Source of the DNA: Sporosarcina ureae DSM 2281
Lineage (GTDB): Bacteria > Bacillota > Bacilli > Bacillales_A > Planococcaceae
DNA: 64,000 nt
Assembly: GCF_000425545.1 (NCBI RefSeq)
Contig: NZ_AUDQ01000008.1
Location: 1-64,000 of the forward strand
Reading direction: 5' to 3'
Positions 18,296 to 27,981 of this stretch are shown one piece after another (positions within the stretch are counted from its first letter, which is position 1; each line of letters starts with the position of its first letter). The notes beneath the pieces are model-generated. The model worked only from the letters and a program-made list of their open reading frames with translations, did no database searches and had not been told where the DNA came from. The position numbers were made by a program, and so were the translations under genes.

Positions 18296-18895
18296 ATGAA
18301 ATTACTTGGCGTGACCGACGACCGTCTTTCAATTGATGAACTGACGCTACACTTGCAGCAGACTGCACCGTTTCTTGACGCCATCATTTTGCGGGAAAAG
18401 TCCAAGACAGATGAACAGCTTGTAAATATAGTCACGCGCCTTGCAAGTGCTGGATTTCCACTCAACAAGCTCATTCTACATGCCAGACCTCACCTAGCTA
18501 GCAGGCTGAACCTATCAAAAGTACAGCTGACCGGTTATGGCATGTCTTTACCAGATGCACATCAGGAATTTCCTGAGCTGGCATTCGGTTGCTCGATTCA
18601 TTCGTTGGCAGAAGCAAAGGAAGCTGTGAAAGAAGGAGCAGACTGGCTTTTGTACGGGCATGTTTTCGAGACGAAATCGAAACCTGGACTGCCAGCGCGC
18701 GGAACGGAGGAATTGTTTTCTATTGCAGAGTGTAGTTCGATTCCCGTGTATGCGATCGGCGGAATTCAGCCGCATCACTTGCCCAATTTACAGCAAAACA
18801 ATGTAGCAGGTGCTGCCGTATTATCCCCTATGCGTTCACTAAAAGTCTTACAAAGTTATAGAAATGGAGTGTCGTCTGATGGAGAAAATGATTGA
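18296..18895 (+). CDS. tenI: Thiazole tautomerase
   Basis: TenI aromatises the thiazole product of ThiG. The 199-residue TIM-barrel protein resembles ThiE but carries YGHVFETKSKPGLPARG, characteristic of TenI, and lacks a typical ThiE pyrimidine-binding set. The ATG at 18296 follows GGAGGGG. It is the first gene after the TPP riboswitch; its 3' end overlaps thiS. Unlike B. subtilis, no thiO separates tenI and thiS. Confidence 0.9.
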   Translation: MKLLGVTDDRLSIDELTLHLQQTAPFLDAIILREKSKTDEQLVNIVTRLASAGFPLNKLILHARPHLASRLNLSKVQLTGYGMSLPDAHQEFPELAFGCSIHSLAEAKEAVKEGADWLLYGHVFETKSKPGLPARGTEELFSIAECSSIPVYAIGGIQPHHLPNLQQNNVAGAAVLSPMRSLKVLQSYRNGVSSDGEND

Positions 18896-19085
18896 TTTGA
18901 ACGGAAAATCGTATTCGGTCGTTCCGGAAGTAGGGACGATTCAGCAGTTACTTGAGCATTTAGGACTTGGCGATCGTATTTTGATTGTGGAGAAAAACAA
19001 AGAGATTTTGCAGAAAGATTACTATGACGCACCAATTATGGACCGAGACCAAATTGAAATCATACATTTTGTAGGAGGCGGATGA
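18879..19085 (+). CDS. thiS: Sulfur carrier protein ThiS
   Basis: A 68-residue ubiquitin-like protein ending in VGGG, whose C-terminal glycine is adenylated by ThiF and thiocarboxylated to deliver sulfur to ThiG. The ATG at 18879 lies inside the end of tenI, with TGGAG upstream; an alternative ATG at 18864 would add five residues. It overlaps the first possible start of thiG. Confidence 0.92.
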   Translation: MEKMIDLNGKSYSVVPEVGTIQQLLEHLGLGDRILIVEKNKEILQKDYYDAPIMDRDQIEIIHFVGGG

Positions 19086-19087
19086 AA

Positions 19088-19855
19088 ATGTTAAAAATAG
19101 CAGATAAAAAATTCTCTTCACGGTTATTACTAGGTACGGGGAAATATCCTTCATTTAAAATACAAAAGAAAGCAGTTGAGGTATCAGAAGCAGAAATCCT
19201 GACGTTCGCGGTACGACGCATGGATATTTTTGAGAAGTCACAGCCCAATTTCCTCGAACAACTAGATTTAACACGCTATACATTGCTACCGAATACGGCA
19301 GGAGCGAGCACAGCAGAAGAAGCTGTACATATAGCACGTCTCGCAAAAGCATCCGGACTCTGCGACATGGTAAAGGTGGAAATCATCGGGTGTAGCCGTT
19401 CATTGCTCCCCGATCCCGTAGAAACATTACGCGCGTCTGAAATGCTGTTAGAGGAAGGCTTCATTGTATTACCCTATACGTCAGACGACGTAGTGCTTGC
19501 AAGAAAACTATGTGAATTAGGTGTTCACGCTATCATGCCAGGTGCTGCGCCGATCGGTTCGGGCAGAGGCATTCTGAACCCACTGAATTTATCCTTTATT
19601 ATTGAGCAATCCAATGTACCCGTCATCATTGACGCAGGCGTCGGCTCGCCAAAAGACGCGGCTTTTGCGATGGAACTCGGAGCAGACGGCGTTTTACTGA
19701 ATACCGCAGTATCCGAAGCTGCAAATCCTGTCATGATGGCAGAGGCAATGAAGTTGGCGATTGAAGCGGGACGTCTCGGCTATAAGGCAGGACGTATGCC
19801 AGTACGCGATTATGGCGTAGCTAGCAGTCCGACTGAAGGGCTCGTGACAAATTGA
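19088..19855 (+). CDS. thiG: Thiazole synthase
   Basis: ThiG forms the thiazole phosphate from deoxyxylulose phosphate, iminoglycine and ThiS thiocarboxylate. The 255-residue barrel has [12 protein letters not shown], the Schiff-base lysine in MVKVEIIG, and [31 protein letters not shown] sequence (here [12 protein letters not shown]). The ATG at 19088 is chosen because AGGAGG is 9 nt before it; an ATG at 19082 overlaps the thiS stop. No thiO or thiH is visible to supply iminoglycine. Confidence 0.95.
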   Translation: MLKIADKKFSSRLLLGTGKYPSFKIQKKAVEVSEAEILTFAVRRMDIFEKSQPNFLEQLDLTRYTLLPNTAGASTAEEAVHIARLAKASGLCDMVKVEIIGCSRSLLPDPVETLRASEMLLEEGFIVLPYTSDDVVLARKLCELGVHAIMPGAAPIGSGRGILNPLNLSFIIEQSNVPVIIDAGVGSPKDAAFAMELGADGVLLNTAVSEAANPVMMAEAMKLAIEAGRLGYKAGRMPVRDYGVASSPTEGLVTN

Positions 19856-20868
19856 GCAGTAAATATTCTCGGCAAGAGCTGTTTGCACCTATCGGACTAG
19901 TTGGGCAACAACGTATTCGCGAAGCAAAAGTTTTCGTCCTAGGAGCTGGTGCACTAGGCTCTTCCGGAGCGGAGATGCTGGTGCGTGCAGGTGTCGGCGA
20001 ACTGACGATTGTCGATCGCGATATTTTGGAGTGGACTAATCTTCATAGACAACAATTATACACAGAGCAAGATGTGATCAATCAATTGCCGAAAGCGATC
20101 GCAGCGGAAAGTCGATTACGTGCTATCAATAGCGATGTGAAAGTTCGCGGGATTGTGGCGGATGTAACGCCTGAAAACGTCCTCGAGTTATTCGAAGGAC
20201 ATCAGTTCATTCTCGACGGCACAGATAATATAGAAACTCGGTTACTAGCAAACGACGCCGCATTACAACTCGGCATACCATTTTTCATGGGTGCTTGCGT
20301 CGGTAGCTACGGGCTGACGTTTCCTATCGGCGTAAAAGAAGGATCACCCTGCTTGCATTGTCTGCTCGAAGCTTTGCCGCCACAGTCATTGACTTGCGAT
20401 ACAGTCGGCGTCATCTCGCCAATCGTCGTCACAACTGCCGCCCGTCAAACCGCCGAACTGCTGAAGTGTATAACGGGCGCGACGATGGAACCCCGCCTTG
20501 AATCCGTTGATTTATGGACAGGCGAACGCGCCGCAATGAACGTGCAAAGCATGAAGAAACCTGGTTGTCCAAGTTGCTCAGACACCCCTGTCTATCCTTA
20601 TCTGTCTGCCAACGAAGTCATGCGGACCGCTGTACTGTGCGGACGCGACACCGTGCAACTGACATGGCCGAAAAATCGACAAGTAGAACTAATACCATTC
20701 GCCGAATCCATCCGCGATATCGTTTCTAATTTAAAACAAAACCCTTATTTAGTTTCCTGTGAATATAACGACCATCGCCTCGTGTTATTCCGCGATGGCC
20801 GGATGTTGGTGCATGGAACGAAGGATATCACGGCTGCTCGGAAGATTGTGGCTGGTTTGCTCGGGTGA
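19852..20868 (+). CDS. thiF: ThiS adenylyltransferase (ThiF/MoeB/HesA family)
   Basis: A 338-residue E1-like protein: nucleotide-binding [19 protein letters not shown] near residue 24, [13 protein letters not shown], and paired zinc-binding CLHC and CPSC motifs. A C-terminal region of about 80 residues after the second CxxC is longer than in short ThiF and resembles the tails of MoeB-like proteins. The TTG start overlaps the thiG stop, so translation is coupled. Last gene of the thi operon. Confidence 0.92.
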   Translation: MSSKYSRQELFAPIGLVGQQRIREAKVFVLGAGALGSSGAEMLVRAGVGELTIVDRDILEWTNLHRQQLYTEQDVINQLPKAIAAESRLRAINSDVKVRGIVADVTPENVLELFEGHQFILDGTDNIETRLLANDAALQLGIPFFMGACVGSYGLTFPIGVKEGSPCLHCLLEALPPQSLTCDTVGVISPIVVTTAARQTAELLKCITGATMEPRLESVDLWTGERAAMNVQSMKKPGCPSCSDTPVYPYLSANEVMRTAVLCGRDTVQLTWPKNRQVELIPFAESIRDIVSNLKQNPYLVSCEYNDHRLVLFRDGRMLVHGTKDITAARKIVAGLLG

Positions 20869-20880
20869 TGGTTGGAGAAT

Positions 20881-21212
20881 AGAGCAGTCGTGCATGGTTT
20901 CATGAGCGGATAACGTGTCTGATAGAGCGGGTAGCTGGCGACATTGAGCGCTCGTGCGATTTTATGAGCGGTACACTCGCTGGATTGAGCGGGTAGCGTG
21001 TCGCATAGAGCGGGTAGCCCGTTACATTGAGCGCTGCCACGATTCAATGAGCGGCTTCACGAGTAAACTCTGGATTGAGCAGATAACATGTCACATAGAG
21101 CGGATAGCCGGTTACATTGAGCGCTCCCACAGTTTTATGAGCGCTTAACACGCTATATAGAGCAGTTAACACAACGTATAGAGCGCTCCACATCGAACAT
21201 AGAGCGCGCCCC
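20881..21212 (+). repeat. GAGCG phased repeat block C
   Basis: GAGCG recurs at 20946, 20966, 20987, 21008, 21029, 21049, 21077 (GAGCA), 21098, 21119, 21139, 21160 (GAGCA), 21181 and 21202. The spacing is 21 bp with a few 20-bp steps and one 28-bp step. The block sits between the convergent ends of thiF and the ABC transporter operon, ahead of a bidirectional terminator. Confidence 0.85.
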
Positions 21213-21228
21213 CACAATCCCACAAATA

Positions 21229-21272
21229 AAAAAACGCTTCAGAAAGCCATAAAATGGCCGTCTGAAGCGTTT
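21229..21272 (-). terminator. Bidirectional terminator between thiF and the ABC operon
   Basis: AAACGCTTCAGA / TCTGAAGCGTTT is a 12-bp perfect stem with an inner GCCAT/ATGGC extension, A-rich on one side and T-rich on the other. Confidence 0.88.
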
Positions 21273-21298
21273 ATTTCATTACTTATTCAACATCCCAC

Positions 21299-21997
21299 TC
21301 ACTCAGTCAAACCCAAATCCTTCTCAGCCGTACTCTCCAGCTTTAACACACCATCCGTCATTTTGTACACCTTATCCACGTACTTAATCAACCGTACATC
21401 ATGTGTCACAACAATGGTCGCCGTCTGATTGGACTTCGTTTCATTACGCAACAACTCCATGACTTCAAACGCTCGATCAGAGTCGAGTGAAGCGGTAGGC
21501 TCATCTGCTAAAAGAATTGACGGCTTACTGAATAACGCTTTGGCAATCGCCACACGCTGCCGCTCACCGCCCGATAAATCGGAAGGATAATTCTTGTGTA
21601 ACTTAGTAATACCTAAATCCTCGTATAACTTACGTTGCTCGTCTTTCGACATATTATCTTTCTTCACTTTATTCAGCAATTCCAGCTGCTCGTCAACAGT
21701 TAAAAACGGCACGAGGTTGGAAGCTTGCAAAATAAAACCAATTTCCTGTAATCGGACTTTAGAACGCTGCTTTTCATTCAGCTGCGATAACTCTTTGCCA
21801 TTAATGATGACTTGCCCTTCGCTTGGAGATTGCAGACCGCCAGCCACTGTCAGGAACGTACTTTTACCTGAACCGGACGGACCGATGACTGCGACCAATT
21901 CGCCACGTTCGACTAAAAAATTGGTCTCCTTCATCGCTTCAACGAGCGTATTGCCTTCACCAAACGTCTTTTTCGCGTTTCGTAATTCCAGTACCAT
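21299..21997 (-). CDS. ABC transporter ATPase, HrtA/MacB type
   Basis: A 232-residue ATPase with Walker A GPSGSGKST, signature LSGGERQR, Walker B ILLADEP and the H-loop THD. It belongs to the LolD/MacB/HrtA branch that works with FtsX-type permeases. The permease gene ends 4 bp upstream, so they form one unit. Similarity to Staphylococcus HrtAB heme exporters is suggested mainly by the permease. No dedicated two-component system lies beside it, unlike many detoxifying pairs. Confidence 0.88.
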   Translation of the reverse strand: MVLELRNAKKTFGEGNTLVEAMKETNFLVERGELVAVIGPSGSGKSTFLTVAGGLQSPSEGQVIINGKELSQLNEKQRSKVRLQEIGFILQASNLVPFLTVDEQLELLNKVKKDNMSKDEQRKLYEDLGITKLHKNYPSDLSGGERQRVAIAKALFSKPSILLADEPTASLDSDRAFEVMELLRNETKSNQTATIVVTHDVRLIKYVDKVYKMTDGVLKLESTAEKDLGLTE

Positions 21998-22001
21998 CGT
22001 C

Positions 22002-23072
22002 TTACCCCCCTATTGCTTCGAGCGGATCAATTCGGATAATCGTCCAAACCGAAATGACAGCTCCCAGAATCGCCACTACTATTAAAATCAAACCATAAAG
22101 TATCATGGTAGGTATATCGAACATGATAGGAACTGCATTTGGTAGGAAGCTTCCCGCAAGTAACGTTAGACCAAAGGCGAGGACAACCCCGATTAGCGCA
22201 AGAATGAATGTCTGTGCGACAACGGATCTTGCCAAATAGGCACTGGAAATCCCCTGCGCTTTCATCAGACCGAACATACTGATTTTTTGTACAGTCAATA
22301 CGTACAAGAAAATCGCAACGATTGCAGCTGAAATGACAAATAGGAAGTAAATCATATACGTTAACGTCAAATTCTGTTCTGTATAGCCCGGCAGATTCTC
22401 GATAAACGTTTCTGTTTCAATGATTTCCGTATTGTCGGGCAAGGATAGTGTATCCCAGTCTTTATCTTTGACGACAACCGCATTGACTACGTCTTTATTC
22501 ATTGTATAGGCGTCACCGAATTTAATTTTCTGCATATCATTTAACTTCATGTAGAGAATAGGCGATGCATTAAAACGCGCTTTTTCCGTGAAGCCGACAA
22601 TCGTCAGTTCCGTATCGGATGATGACAACTCGAGTGTATCTCCAATTTTAAAGCCTTCATCTTTCAACACGTCGGATGCTACGACACCGTTTTGAACGTA
22701 AAACGTTGGGTCTCCTTCACTAACTTCTGGCTTAATGAACTCTTCCCTATCAATACCGAAGAGCATAACATTTTGCTTGGTATCACCATTGTTCGCAATG
22801 GCACCCATTTGGCTGACAACAGCCGTTTCTTTCGCATCCAGCTCATCGGCTACTTCCTTGTTGAGTGCCGATTCGTATAAACTCTTATCCGATTCCTCTG
22901 TCAGTAAAACCGCATCGACATTCCAAGTGTCAATCGCTTCCCTGTTCATGCTGGCTAATCCATTTGCCAGTCCGGATAGGAAAAACACAAGGAACGACAC
23001 CAATAGCAAAATCGATGTAATGAGTAAAAATCGTAATTTATTCTTCTTGATTTCGCTCCAGGCTAAAAACAT
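22002..23072 (-). CDS. ABC transporter permease, HrtB/FtsX type
   Basis: A 356-residue permease with one N-terminal membrane helix (about 14-36), a large extracytoplasmic domain (about 40-235) and three C-terminal helices. The C-terminal VLTVQKISMFGLMKAQGI and closing RIDPLEAIGG closely recall HrtB of S. aureus, as do the N-terminal LLLVSFLVFFLSGLANGL. Function as a heme or amphiphile exporter is inferred, not shown. Confidence 0.85.
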   Translation of the reverse strand: MFLAWSEIKKNKLRFLLITSILLLVSFLVFFLSGLANGLASMNREAIDTWNVDAVLLTEESDKSLYESALNKEVADELDAKETAVVSQMGAIANNGDTKQNVMLFGIDREEFIKPEVSEGDPTFYVQNGVVASDVLKDEGFKIGDTLELSSSDTELTIVGFTEKARFNASPILYMKLNDMQKIKFGDAYTMNKDVVNAVVVKDKDWDTLSLPDNTEIIETETFIENLPGYTEQNLTLTYMIYFLFVISAAIVAIFLYVLTVQKISMFGLMKAQGISSAYLARSVVAQTFILALIGVVLAFGLTLLAGSFLPNAVPIMFDIPTMILYGLILIVVAILGAVISVWTIIRIDPLEAIGG

Positions 23073-23279
23073 TCATTCTCACTCCTTTTAATCGGATATT
23101 TATAGCTACTTCTTTCGATATGCCATGAATCAAGATAATTCATAGTCTGATCTTCCTTTTTATCCTACCGACACGAACAAACTGCTATTTTCTAATTTGT
23201 TCATACTTTGTATAATGTTCATATAAGTTAATAATACATAGCTCTAACTATAAATACTAGAACAATTGACTGCATAGAC

Positions 23280-23726
23280 CTATTTTATACTTTTTGATTT
23301 CCTGCTGATCAAAAAACCTACGATGAAACCATATACAGCGTGTCCGGCAACCCACCAGAACAAGGAAACCATGTTCGTGACATTTGGTGTTCTGTCAGAA
23401 AACGAAGTCGTCGGATACAGCACTAAACCGATGGCGACATTCACTAAAAAAGGGAACATAATCGCATGATTGCGGATGAAACCACTACTTTTATCGTACA
23501 ACATCACCAGTATGATACAGAGCACCACCGAGACGATCAGATGAAAAAACACTTCAATTACTTCTGGAAATGCATACTCTTTTATAATAGGTATGTAATC
23601 TACATTCAACAACAACGTATATACTTTGTGCCCTGTAAGCGACTGCACGGCTTTTAAAAAAACAGCAAGAAAAATACCCGTTACGATACCGATCCACGTA
23701 CCTTGTACACTATATGTAGTTTTCAT
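23280..23726 (-). CDS. Conserved membrane protein, YqhR-like
   Basis: A 148-residue protein with four hydrophobic segments (about 10-30, 55-80, 90-108 and 115-140). The final helices carry WWVAGHAVYGFIVGFLISRK, which resembles the end of YqhR-type membrane proteins of bacilli. The function is unknown. It is divergent from the MerR-type regulator and shares an intergenic palindrome with it. Confidence 0.7.
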   Translation of the reverse strand: MKTTYSVQGTWIGIVTGIFLAVFLKAVQSLTGHKVYTLLLNVDYIPIIKEYAFPEVIEVFFHLIVSVVLCIILVMLYDKSSGFIRNHAIMFPFLVNVAIGLVLYPTTSFSDRTPNVTNMVSLFWWVAGHAVYGFIVGFLISRKSKSIK

Positions 23727-23756
23727 TTTGACACCTTCCTAGAATGTAAAAATAAC

Positions 23757-23790
23757 AGATTTGACTTGTCTCGTCAAATCTATGTATAAT
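23757..23790 (+). promoter_or_regulatory. Promoter and operator of the MerR-B12 regulator
   Basis: The -35 TTGACT (23761-23766) and -10 TATAAT (23785-23790) are 18 bp apart. Perfect 9-bp inverted arms AGATTTGAC (23757-23765) and GTCAAATCT (23773-23781), separated by 7 bp, cover the -35 and most of the spacer. This is where a repressor, plausibly the MerR-family protein itself, would block the promoter. Confidence 0.75.
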
Positions 23791-23854
23791 GTTAGACATG
23801 AAGAACAGAGCGATAATTGATCGCTAATTCTAGTACACAGAAAGGTTGATTGCT

Positions 23855-24736
23855 TTGAAGCCGTCGTCTGAAACCCCTACGTATACAATTAAACAGGTTG
23901 CAGATCAAACAGGCTTGTCGAGGCAAGTCTTGAGGAAGTGGGAAGAGCGCTATGATATCGTGATTCCACAGCGTCTCGATAATGGCTATCGAATCTATCA
24001 TGATGAGGACATTCGGTTATTTTTGTTGATGAAGCGCTATGCAGAAGATGGTTTTGCGCTATCACAAGCAGCTGAAATGGCCAAATCCCAGAAGAACTCT
24101 ACTATTTCATCGAATCCTAAAAATACCTATTTAGAAGATACATTGAGCGATTTATTGCGCCACGGTACAAATTGTGATGAGCTAGAATTAAACTTCTCCT
24201 TACAAGCGGCCTATCATCGATTAGGACTTGAACACTATCTGCAGCAAATCGTCATTCCATTTTTACAACAAGTAGGCGATCACTGGGCAAGTGGTGAATG
24301 GGATGAATATCAAGAAGCCTTGTCGAGTTTGGTCGTACGGGATCAACTCGTCCAGCTACGGCGCAACTTTCACTATCGGGAAGACTCCCCTATATTACTT
24401 GGCGCTTGCCTCCCACATGAATCACATGAAATTCCGGTGCATATTTTTTTACTGCAACTCATGCTCAAAGGTTGGCGTACAGCGATGATTGGATCTACAC
24501 CAGCTCCTGGCGCTATCCAGTCTCTTGTAGAAAAGATCCAGCCTGCCAAAGTGTTGTTGTCGGCATCCACTACGTTTCCGTTTGAGAAAGATCCGCAGAT
24601 GATACAGGAGTTGGACGAGTTTGCAGGCCAACATCCTAGTACCGAATTTTATCTGGGCGGATATGGAGCGTTCATTTGGGCGGATCGGCTGCATCTACAA
24701 CATATTCATCTACTTGAATCAATTGACGAGATTTAA
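23855..24736 (+). CDS. MerR-family regulator with cobalamin-binding-like domains (CarH/LitR type)
   Basis: A 293-residue protein with an N-terminal MerR HTH (YTIKQVADQTGLSRQVLRKWEERY, then NGYRIYHDEDI), a helical middle domain (about 90-175) and a C-terminal Rossmann-like domain with SHEIP and LGGYGAFIWADRL. This order matches CarH/LitR light sensors that use adenosylcobalamin. The His of the SHEIP motif aligns with the lower-axial His of CarH, but the upper-domain EH pair is EA here (QVGDHWASGEWDEYQEA). TTG at 23855 is preferred by GAAAGG spacing. It converges on a photolyase, overlapping by 4 bp. Confidence 0.82.
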   Translation: MKPSSETPTYTIKQVADQTGLSRQVLRKWEERYDIVIPQRLDNGYRIYHDEDIRLFLLMKRYAEDGFALSQAAEMAKSQKNSTISSNPKNTYLEDTLSDLLRHGTNCDELELNFSLQAAYHRLGLEHYLQQIVIPFLQQVGDHWASGEWDEYQEALSSLVVRDQLVQLRRNFHYREDSPILLGACLPHESHEIPVHIFLLQLMLKGWRTAMIGSTPAPGAIQSLVEKIQPAKVLLSASTTFPFEKDPQMIQELDEFAGQHPSTEFYLGGYGAFIWADRLHLQHIHLLESIDEI

Positions 24737-26136
24737 GAATTTTTACATGTATCATACGCTGCCAATGCACGCGCACGGGCTGCTTGGTGGTCAACGATCG
24801 GAGCGGGATAAGTTGTACCAATCGTAACTCCTGCTGATTCCAACACTTCATTCGGTGCTTTTGCTGGTTGAAATACATACTTTACTGGCATATCCGTTAA
24901 CTCGGGTAGCCACTTTTTTATATACTGCGCTTCTCCGTCAAATTTCTCCGCCTGAAGAATCGGATTAAACACTCTAAAATATGGTGAGGCATCAAAGCCA
25001 CTGCCCGCCACCCATTGCCATCCCAACGCGTTGTTCGCTAAATCCAAGTCCACGAGCGTCTCTTCAAACCACGCCATGCCCTCCCGCCAATTGATCAATA
25101 AATGCTTGATCAAAAAGGAAGCTACGACCATCCGCACACGGTTATGCATATATCCAGTTTCCCATAATTCCCGCATTCCCGCATCGACTAACGGATAGCC
25201 GGTATGCCCTGTTTTCCAAGCCTCGAGCTGACCATCTGCAGGTTGCCACGGAAACTTTTCAAACTCCGGTCGCACAGGTTTCGTCAACATCTCTGGAAAG
25301 TACAGTAGCTGGTACTTATCGAAATCCCGCCACGCCAATTGCCGAATAAAAGCTTCCACTTGCTGATCACCGACGTCCTCCGCCGCTGCTACCGCGCCAT
25401 GCCATAGCGAACGTACGCTGACATTTCCCCAAGCCAAGTAAGGCGACATTCGTGAAACACTAGCTTTTGCAGGAAGGTCCCGTTCCACTAAATAATCGTA
25501 TAATCCACTATCTCGGAACGTTTCCCAGCATTCTATTGCGGCTTTTTCTCCAGGTTGCCAATGATTGGCGAGCTTGTCATACCAAGGTTTATCCGATAAC
25601 AGGCCCCATTGATCTGAAGACAATGACTGTAGTGTAGCAGTAGACGGCACGAGTTCAGGCGCCGCAAGCGGTGTCGCGATCGGTTCTTGGCGCAGTCGCC
25701 TCCAAAACGGCGTAAATACTTTATATGGCTGATTCGTTTTATTAAAAATCGCATCAGGCGCAACGAGTAGTGTCCCTTGGAATGAACGCACTTGAACACG
25801 CCTTTTCTCACAAGCCTCTGCTACTTCACGTTCTGCTACACGGCTTTCCGGATCGTACAATTCATTGAAAACAAGCTGATCAGCCCCGCTTTCATCTATC
25901 AACTTCATCAACTGTTCAACAGGTTGTCCTTGCCTGACCACGAACTGGGTCTGCTGCTCCGCAAAACGCTCGATTATTTCCAGCAAACTATGATGCAACC
26001 ACCAATCGGATGCTGCATACCGCGTTTCTGGCAAAATGAAAACGGGCAACACTTCACCATGTGCCGCCCCCTCCACCAATGCTGGATGATCATGCAAACG
26101 CAGATCGTTTCGGAACCAAACTATTGTTTTACTCAC
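24733..26136 (-). CDS. phrB: Deoxyribodipyrimidine photolyase, class I
   Basis: It repairs cyclobutane pyrimidine dimers with light and FAD. The 467-residue product begins TIVWFRNDLRLHDHPAL, has the antenna-binding N-terminal domain, and the FAD-binding C-terminal signatures SRMSPYLAWGNVSVRSLWH, TGYPLVDAGMREL, YMHNRVRM and ANNALGWQWVAGSGFDASPYFRVFNP. AAAGGAG lies 8 nt before the GTG at 26136. It follows the DUF2207 gene by 23 bp and is convergent with the B12-type regulator. Confidence 0.95.
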   Translation of the reverse strand: MSKTIVWFRNDLRLHDHPALVEGAAHGEVLPVFILPETRYAASDWWLHHSLLEIIERFAEQQTQFVVRQGQPVEQLMKLIDESGADQLVFNELYDPESRVAEREVAEACEKRRVQVRSFQGTLLVAPDAIFNKTNQPYKVFTPFWRRLRQEPIATPLAAPELVPSTATLQSLSSDQWGLLSDKPWYDKLANHWQPGEKAAIECWETFRDSGLYDYLVERDLPAKASVSRMSPYLAWGNVSVRSLWHGAVAAAEDVGDQQVEAFIRQLAWRDFDKYQLLYFPEMLTKPVRPEFEKFPWQPADGQLEAWKTGHTGYPLVDAGMRELWETGYMHNRVRMVVASFLIKHLLINWREGMAWFEETLVDLDLANNALGWQWVAGSGFDASPYFRVFNPILQAEKFDGEAQYIKKWLPELTDMPVKYVFQPAKAPNEVLESAGVTIGTTYPAPIVDHQAARARALAAYDTCKNS

Positions 26137-26159
26137 TCTGTTCACTCCTTTTACTTCCC

Positions 26160-27890
26160 TTAAAACGCACCCGATCCACCGCCTCCACCACCGGTTCCTC
26201 CGCCTCCACTGCTACTATCACTACTTGGAGCGTTGTTTGATACATTGGATGACGCTTGGTTGAAAGAACCTGCGAGGAATACCGGATTATAGACCGCGCC
26301 TCCGTAATAAGAGTTTTCATACTGCGCGTCTCCTGTACCCTGTCGATATCTATCTTCATTACGCGTACGATTTTGATCAAGTTGCTTCTGGGCACTGACG
26401 AAATCCTTATAATACGAATCCAGTTCAGGGTGCTTCACACCTACTCCGTAAATCAGCACACGGAATCGATCATCAAGCGATAGTCCTTCCCATTTCTTCG
26501 TATCTAGTTCCTTCATCCATTGACCTACTCGCTCCCACTCGAGCTTGAGCAAAATCCCTTCATAATTATACGGACTGTAAAACAAGGCGAATCCAAATGC
26601 AACCAAAGTCAAAATCCCGACTATGACTAGCTGTACATACAATTCATAATTGATAAAGGAGATCGCGAATCCGATCCCAAGCACACCGATTAGACTTAAG
26701 ATTACACGTTCTTTCGTAGTCTTGACCTTCAGATCATATTCATTCAATTCTGCTTTTAAAAAATCTTTCCACATGACAAACTTCTTATCAAATGCTTCAT
26801 AATTCTTCTTTTCTTTTGTGTATCTTTTCAACTCGCTCAATGTAAACTTTTGATCATGGCCGATTTGGAAAAATAACAACTGAATCAGGTGCTTCTCGTG
26901 TTCTAATCTGACATTTGCATCGACCAACTCAAACTCCTCATCAGATAGTTGTTTCACATTCCCTTTACGGACGAGATCAAGCAGCGCCGCGGACATCAGC
27001 TCGACGGAAGCTACTCCATTCTTGAAAAGAAGTACGGCCGGTAAGCTCATATCATTTGCAGGAACGTAGAAACCATTCGATTCCATCTGATAGTGCGCTT
27101 CCCTAACGTATCTTTTCCTCCTAGTATTCGCAATGAATCCAATAAAACCGACTCCAAGAATACCCGCCACTGTACTAACACCACCCACAGTGCCGATCAT
27201 CTTTTGATTCTGTATGAACTTCTGACGTGACATAGCTGCCATTTCTTGATCCTTTTTCAACGTCGGACGGATGTCACTATCTACTGCAGTCATTTCCGGA
27301 AATAAAGACGACTCATAAACTACACGAATATCTCCATCATCACCTGCACGGACTTCTCCTAATGAAAATACGACCGTTCCATCCGGTTGTACCTTCCCTG
27401 TATTTTCCGCACTATCATAGCCGATGAACATCACATCAGACGCTTGACTAGGAGGCACGATTTTAATCGTCATATTGCCATAATCGGTTTCATTACGACG
27501 GTCAAAAAATGGCCAGTAAAACTGCGCACCATCATTATATTTTTCCATTCCGTTCCTAATGGTGTACTGCAAATCGAAGATCACGACTTCACTGTCTCCT
27601 TTGCGGTGTACACGATATTCAGTATCGCGCTTCTCGATTTCTAACTCTTTACCCTTTTCAAAGGCAGTAAAGTCTTTAATTGAAGCCCCTCTTTTCGGTT
27701 GAATTTCTCGAATGATCCCGTTAAATTCACTGTCAAAATCATACGTATGCTGCTCCTTAACCTGAACAGTGCCATCCGGTTCCAACTGCGCGTTGATTTT
27801 TACATCCGAAATGCTGAAATCTACAGCTCCAGCTGTCGTCGGCAGAACAAGGAAAGCGAGTAAAGCGACAAGTAACAGTTTCCATTTCAT
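26160..27890 (-). CDS. DUF2207 membrane protein
   Basis: A 576-residue protein with a cleavable signal (about 1-22), an extracytoplasmic beta-rich DUF2207 domain (about 23-200), one helix near 235-258, a cytoplasmic part, two adjacent helices at about 398-440, and a C-terminus that becomes pure Gly/Ser (GGGGTGGGGGGSGAF), a hallmark of the family. The family's role is unknown. Its ATG follows an SD that lies inside a terminator-like hairpin. It is 23 bp upstream of the photolyase gene. Confidence 0.9.
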   Translation of the reverse strand: MKWKLLLVALLAFLVLPTTAGAVDFSISDVKINAQLEPDGTVQVKEQHTYDFDSEFNGIIREIQPKRGASIKDFTAFEKGKELEIEKRDTEYRVHRKGDSEVVIFDLQYTIRNGMEKYNDGAQFYWPFFDRRNETDYGNMTIKIVPPSQASDVMFIGYDSAENTGKVQPDGTVVFSLGEVRAGDDGDIRVVYESSLFPEMTAVDSDIRPTLKKDQEMAAMSRQKFIQNQKMIGTVGGVSTVAGILGVGFIGFIANTRRKRYVREAHYQMESNGFYVPANDMSLPAVLLFKNGVASVELMSAALLDLVRKGNVKQLSDEEFELVDANVRLEHEKHLIQLLFFQIGHDQKFTLSELKRYTKEKKNYEAFDKKFVMWKDFLKAELNEYDLKVKTTKERVILSLIGVLGIGFAISFINYELYVQLVIVGILTLVAFGFALFYSPYNYEGILLKLEWERVGQWMKELDTKKWEGLSLDDRFRVLIYGVGVKHPELDSYYKDFVSAQKQLDQNRTRNEDRYRQGTGDAQYENSYYGGAVYNPVFLAGSFNQASSNVSNNAPSSDSSSGGGGTGGGGGGSGAF

Positions 27891-27931
27891 AAAAAATCAC
27901 CTCTTATCAGGAGTATACGATAAGAGGTGAT
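27890..27931 (-). terminator. Terminator-like hairpin that buries the DUF2207 ribosome binding site
   Basis: Perfect 13-bp arms at 27896-27908 and 27919-27931 enclose a 10-nt loop. On the reverse strand the 3' arm GATAAGAGGTGAT contains the only Shine-Dalgarno (AGAGGTGA) of the DUF2207 gene, and the T run that follows leads straight into its ATG. It can end transcription coming from the upstream DUF1648 gene, or hide the start site in any read-through RNA. Confidence 0.85.
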
Positions 27932-27981
27932 CAATAGATTCATTTATTGGCAGAATCTTAGGAATACAATACAGCTATTCT

